Below, piece by piece: positions 63,582 to 64,000 of a DNA stretch of 64,000 bases (position 1 is its first letter; every line of letters starts with the position of its first letter). The translations under genes and the position numbers were made by a program. Under the pieces are notes generated by a model. It worked only from the letters and a program-made list of their open reading frames with translations, had not been told where the DNA came from and ran no database searches. Source of the DNA: Clostridia bacterium (GTDB lineage Bacteria; Bacillota; Clostridia; Peptostreptococcales; Anaerovoracaceae); the NCBI GenBank assembly GCA_024403185.1, contig JAKSSG010000001.1, positions 30,217-94,216 on the forward strand, written 5' to 3'.

Positions 63582-64000
63582 TTAGCAGTGACTTGTCGAA
63601 TCCAGATAACTCTGCAGTATTATTACAGCTGCCTGTTTATCGATTACCGTTTTTCTTTTGGCTCTGGATAAATCCGCTTCTATTAATACTCTCTCGGCCA
63701 TGACTGTCGTCAGTCTTTCATCCTGGAATTCTATTTTAATATCACCCATTCTCTCGGCCCGCAGTTTATTTTCAAGCTTGGTTCTGAATTCACGGACTTT
63801 TTCCGTCTGAATGCTGTCGGTGCCGTCAAGCTTCAATGGCAGGCCTATTACAACAGTGTCGCACATGTGTTCTTTTATGAGCTCTATCACCTTGTTCGTA
63901 TCTTTCTTGATTCCGATACGCTCAATGGTCATAATACCCTGCGCAGTAATATTTAAGGCGTCACTAACAGCGACGCCTATTGTTTTATCTCCTACATCTA
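63582..64000 (-). CDS. ruvX: Holliday junction resolvase-like RuvX/YqgF (N-terminus outside window)
   Basis: 139 residues are present and only the first few are lost. The right edge reads LDVGDKTIGVAVSD on the minus strand, the family start with catalytic Asp. IGLPLKLDG, FQDERLTT (Glu) and DKQAAVIILQSYL (Asp) complete the RNase H-like site. The ATG at 63932 is internal and not the start. The protein processes the 5' end of pre-16S rRNA and is also called a Holliday junction resolvase. It is the only minus-strand gene here, convergent with the LysM gene. Confidence 0.93.
   Translation of the reverse strand, partial: DVGDKTIGVAVSDALNITAQGIMTIERIGIKKDTNKVIELIKEHMCDTVVIGLPLKLDGTDSIQTEKVREFRTKLENKLRAERMGDIKIEFQDERLTTVMAERVLIEADLSRAKRKTVIDKQAAVIILQSYLDSTSHC

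Noticed and set aside
63582-63932. Short RuvX starting at 63932
   Set aside because: The frame continues to the window edge with the conserved LDVGDKTIGVAVSD segment, so the gene is cut by the edge rather than short.

Overview
The window reads as a chromosomal segment of an anaerobic, low-to-mid G+C member of the Clostridia. The evidence is conserved Firmicutes gene neighbourhoods (rel-dtd-hemZ-hisS-aspS; nadD-yqeK-rsfS-leuS; efp preceded by a YqhT-like peptidase; nusB-xseA-xseB-ispA-dxs-tlyA; mutS-mutL-miaA), RNase J, a YlbF-family protein, Gram-positive-type LexA boxes and strong AGGAGG-type ribosome binding sites. The CoA-transferase and acyl-CoA dehydratase activase pair at the left edge, the formate/nitrite channel, and the OPT transporter with a P1 aminopeptidase suggest an amino-acid or peptide fermenter. 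An Anaerovoracaceae / Family XIII-like organism is a guess. Nearly all genes lie on the + strand. I see no phage, insertion sequence, rRNA or cas gene.

Layout: 0-5.4 kb CoA-transferase (partial), a giant two-ATPase dehydratase activase and yebC. 5.6-5.8 kb a 6S RNA gene. 5.8-9.9 kb transport and catabolism (FNT channel, OPT transporter, P1 peptidase, cytidine deaminase). 9.9-13.4 kb polA, coaE and tRNA-Leu(GAG). 13.4-18.1 kb a membrane-bound cyclic-di-GMP synthase/phosphodiesterase hybrid, a solitary DNA methylase and a GH25 lysozyme. 18.1-25 kb an RND exporter with a large insertion, tRNA-Leu(CAA), yajC and fused secDF. 25-33.8 kb stringent response, tRNA quality control, haem and tRNA-synthetase genes, nadD and yqeK. 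33.8-34.05 kb a striking phased array of short inverted half-sites. 34-40.4 kb rsfS, leuS, RNase J, YlbF, a cut-down M24 peptidase and efp. 40.4-51.4 kb cell-wall (mltG), RNA-modification, envelope and isoprenoid genes. 51.5-62.1 kb an aminotransferase, mutSL, miaA, a tyrosine recombinase, a PLP lyase and an unusual MutS-type ATPase. 62.1-63.3 kb a TVP38 membrane protein and an SOS-controlled LysM division inhibitor. 63.6-64 kb ruvX on the minus strand, cut by the window edge.

Most genes are packed head to tail with 1-30 bp overlaps or short gaps, so transcription is probably in long operons. Clear sigma-A-like promoters stand before both tRNAs, the cyclic-di-GMP gene, efp (inside the gene upstream of it) and the SOS gene. 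The best candidates for something undescribed are: the eight-half-site array at 33.8-34.05 kb; three genes whose start codons sit exactly 6 nt after a -10-like hexamer with no Shine-Dalgarno, suggesting leaderless mRNAs; the four-arm GGAATAG/CTATTCC structure at 63.43-63.51 kb; the stand-alone MutS-type ATPase; and the central HD-GYP flanked by a dead and a live GGDEF.
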